Positions 61,169 to 62,080 of a stretch of 62,080 bases of DNA are shown piece by piece (within the stretch, counting starts at the first letter, position 1; every line of letters begins with the position of its first letter). The stretch is from Chloroflexota bacterium (GTDB lineage Bacteria > Chloroflexota > Dehalococcoidia > Lucifugimonadales > UBA826). The position numbers and the translations under genes were made by a program. The stretch lies in the NCBI GenBank assembly GCA_002722155.1, contig PBKS01000008.1:1-62080 (forward strand), given 5' to 3'. A model generated the notes under the pieces. The model saw only the letters and a program-made list of their open reading frames with translations, searched no databases and was not told where the DNA came from.

Positions 61169-62080
61169 TTAATTCAAAACTAATTTAGTAAATCTCCCGC
61201 CAATTAGCCATTCAGCCACATATATGTTTCCTGAGTCGTCCACGGTTATTCCATGAGGGCTATTGAATCTTTCTGGTCCCAATCTAGAAGGTCTTTTGAT
61301 ATCCCCAGAATTAGAAATTTCGTTCGGCCATCCTTCAGCCTTAGGAGCGAGTTCGTCCGGAAACAAATAGCTTACCAAACCATCTTCTAAATCCAAAATA
61401 GCCAAGCGAGCCTCTAGTTCAGCTACGATCATTAAATTTCCTGTGATCGCAAATTCACTCGGTGTGGTGAAAAATTCCTCACCAAAAGTCCTCAAATAAT
61501 CTCCATCTAAATTGAACACCTGCACTCTGCCATTGGCTCTATCGGCAACGTAAAGTTCCGGGGTAGATTTTCTACGATCAATTACTATGCCATGAGGACA
61601 ACTGAAATGCCCCGAGCCCTCTGAGCCATCTATTGAAAGAATGTATTCTCCCTGAGCATTAAACTTATGTACCAGACTCGCACCATACCCGTCAGCTACC
61701 CAAATGTCGCCTGAACCACCAAAGCGTATTTCATCAACCGCTATGGAAGTCGGTGCATATCTGCTCTGGCCATAATCTGGGTGGGTAGGGTTAGGAAGAC
61801 TTAATATCCAGCGACCTTTCAGGTCATATTTACTGACTATCCCTGATTTGATTTCTGCACCCGGCGGATATTGGTACGAAAATTCTGGCAGTCTTTTGGA
61901 GCCGTTGTCTGCAATCCATAAATAGTCGTTTCCGTCATCATTTGCCACAGTAATGCCGTGGGCATCTGTAAAATTGGCCACCCAGGAATGAATAAGCTCA
62001 CCATCCTGGGTGTATATAAGAATTTCTGAACTTCCACTATCACATGAAACTATGCGCCCATCGGAGGTAGTAGCCATTCC
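61169..62080 (-). CDS. NHL-repeat beta-propeller protein, N-terminus cut by window edge
   Basis: At least 303 residues of a propeller protein are visible, aligned along their length with the neighbour at 60148 (GYGASLVHKF, PHGIVIDRRKSTPELYVADR, PHGITVDDSGNIYVAEW). An ATG occurs at 62077, but the neighbour has about 30 more residues before the aligned point and the frame stays open at the right edge. The gene therefore most likely continues beyond the window. The pair is a tandem duplication. No signal peptide can be judged. Confidence 0.87.
   Translation of the reverse strand, partial: GMATTSDGRIVSCDSGSSEILIYTQDGELIHSWVANFTDAHGITVANDDGNDYLWIADNGSKRLPEFSYQYPPGAEIKSGIVSKYDLKGRWILSLPNPTHPDYGQSRYAPTSIAVDEIRFGGSGDIWVADGYGASLVHKFNAQGEYILSIDGSEGSGHFSCPHGIVIDRRKSTPELYVADRANGRVQVFNLDGDYLRTFGEEFFTTPSEFAITGNLMIVAELEARLAILDLEDGLVSYLFPDELAPKAEGWPNEISNSGDIKRPSRLGPERFNSPHGITVDDSGNIYVAEWLIGGRFTKLVLN

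Overview
The window reads as an ordinary chromosomal segment of a free-living bacterium with fairly low GC (about 40% by eye) and very dense coding. No rRNA or other decisive taxonomic marker is present. The mix of an aldehyde:ferredoxin oxidoreductase in a formate dehydrogenase operon, a MetV/MetF pair, glycolate oxidase GlcDEF, several class III aminotransferases, a bacterial-luciferase-like flavin monooxygenase, an Old Yellow Enzyme, an enolase-superfamily remnant and NHL beta-propellers resembles marine Chloroflexota of the SAR202/Dehalococcoidia type. That assignment is inference. Both SD-led genes and genes with a -10 box almost on the start codon (possible leaderless mRNAs) occur.

Region 1 (1-6.8 kb) is housekeeping: FmdB-like zinc ribbon, RNase HII, MnmA, RsfS, NDK, TsaB and TsaE, followed by an esterase, a zinc alcohol dehydrogenase and an unknown protein.

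Region 2 (6.9-21.5 kb) is one long minus-strand gene train. In transcription order it is formate-THF ligase (fhs), MoeA, MoeA fused to a periplasmic-binding-protein-like domain, MobA, a MoaD-like sulfur carrier, a tungsten/molybdenum aldehyde oxidoreductase (AOR), NuoE-like and NuoF-like subunits, a 4Fe-4S-rich cysteine-type formate dehydrogenase, an unrecognised 224-residue protein and a sugar-acid dehydratase of the IlvD/EDD family. It joins oxidation of formate (and probably an aldehyde) to NAD, pterin cofactor assembly and entry of formate into the folate pool. A MetV-MetF pair at 51.8-53.2 kb supplies the reductive end of the same methyl branch.

Region 3 (21.6-32.3 kb) holds an MFS exporter, a possible 50-residue protein, chorismate synthase, and a glycolate/glycerate module: glcD-glcE-glcF plus an SDR with a degenerate active site, a frameshifted LutC-like gene, and glycerate 2-kinase. 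A ribbon-helix-helix/PIN-like pair with a 4-base overlap follows.

Region 4 (32.3-46.1 kb) is again mostly housekeeping: uvrC, xerD-type recombinase, lgt, recJ, fabF, mtaB, an aminomutase-like aminotransferase, leucyl aminopeptidase, a small winged-helix regulator, tRNA-His and a metallo-beta-lactamase-fold hydrolase.

Region 5 (46.3-62.1 kb) looks accessory and catabolic: two paralogous alpha/beta hydrolases flanking an RraA-like aldolase and an Old Yellow Enzyme, a strongly signalled 136-residue unknown protein with its own terminator, tRNA-Arg, NHL beta-propellers (one alone, two in tandem), MetVF, a luciferase-like monooxygenase, a DHA2 exporter behind an enolase-superfamily N-terminal remnant, an amidase, a second aminomutase-like aminotransferase and a methyltransferase. 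No CRISPR array, insertion sequence or prophage was seen. Both window edges cut genes.
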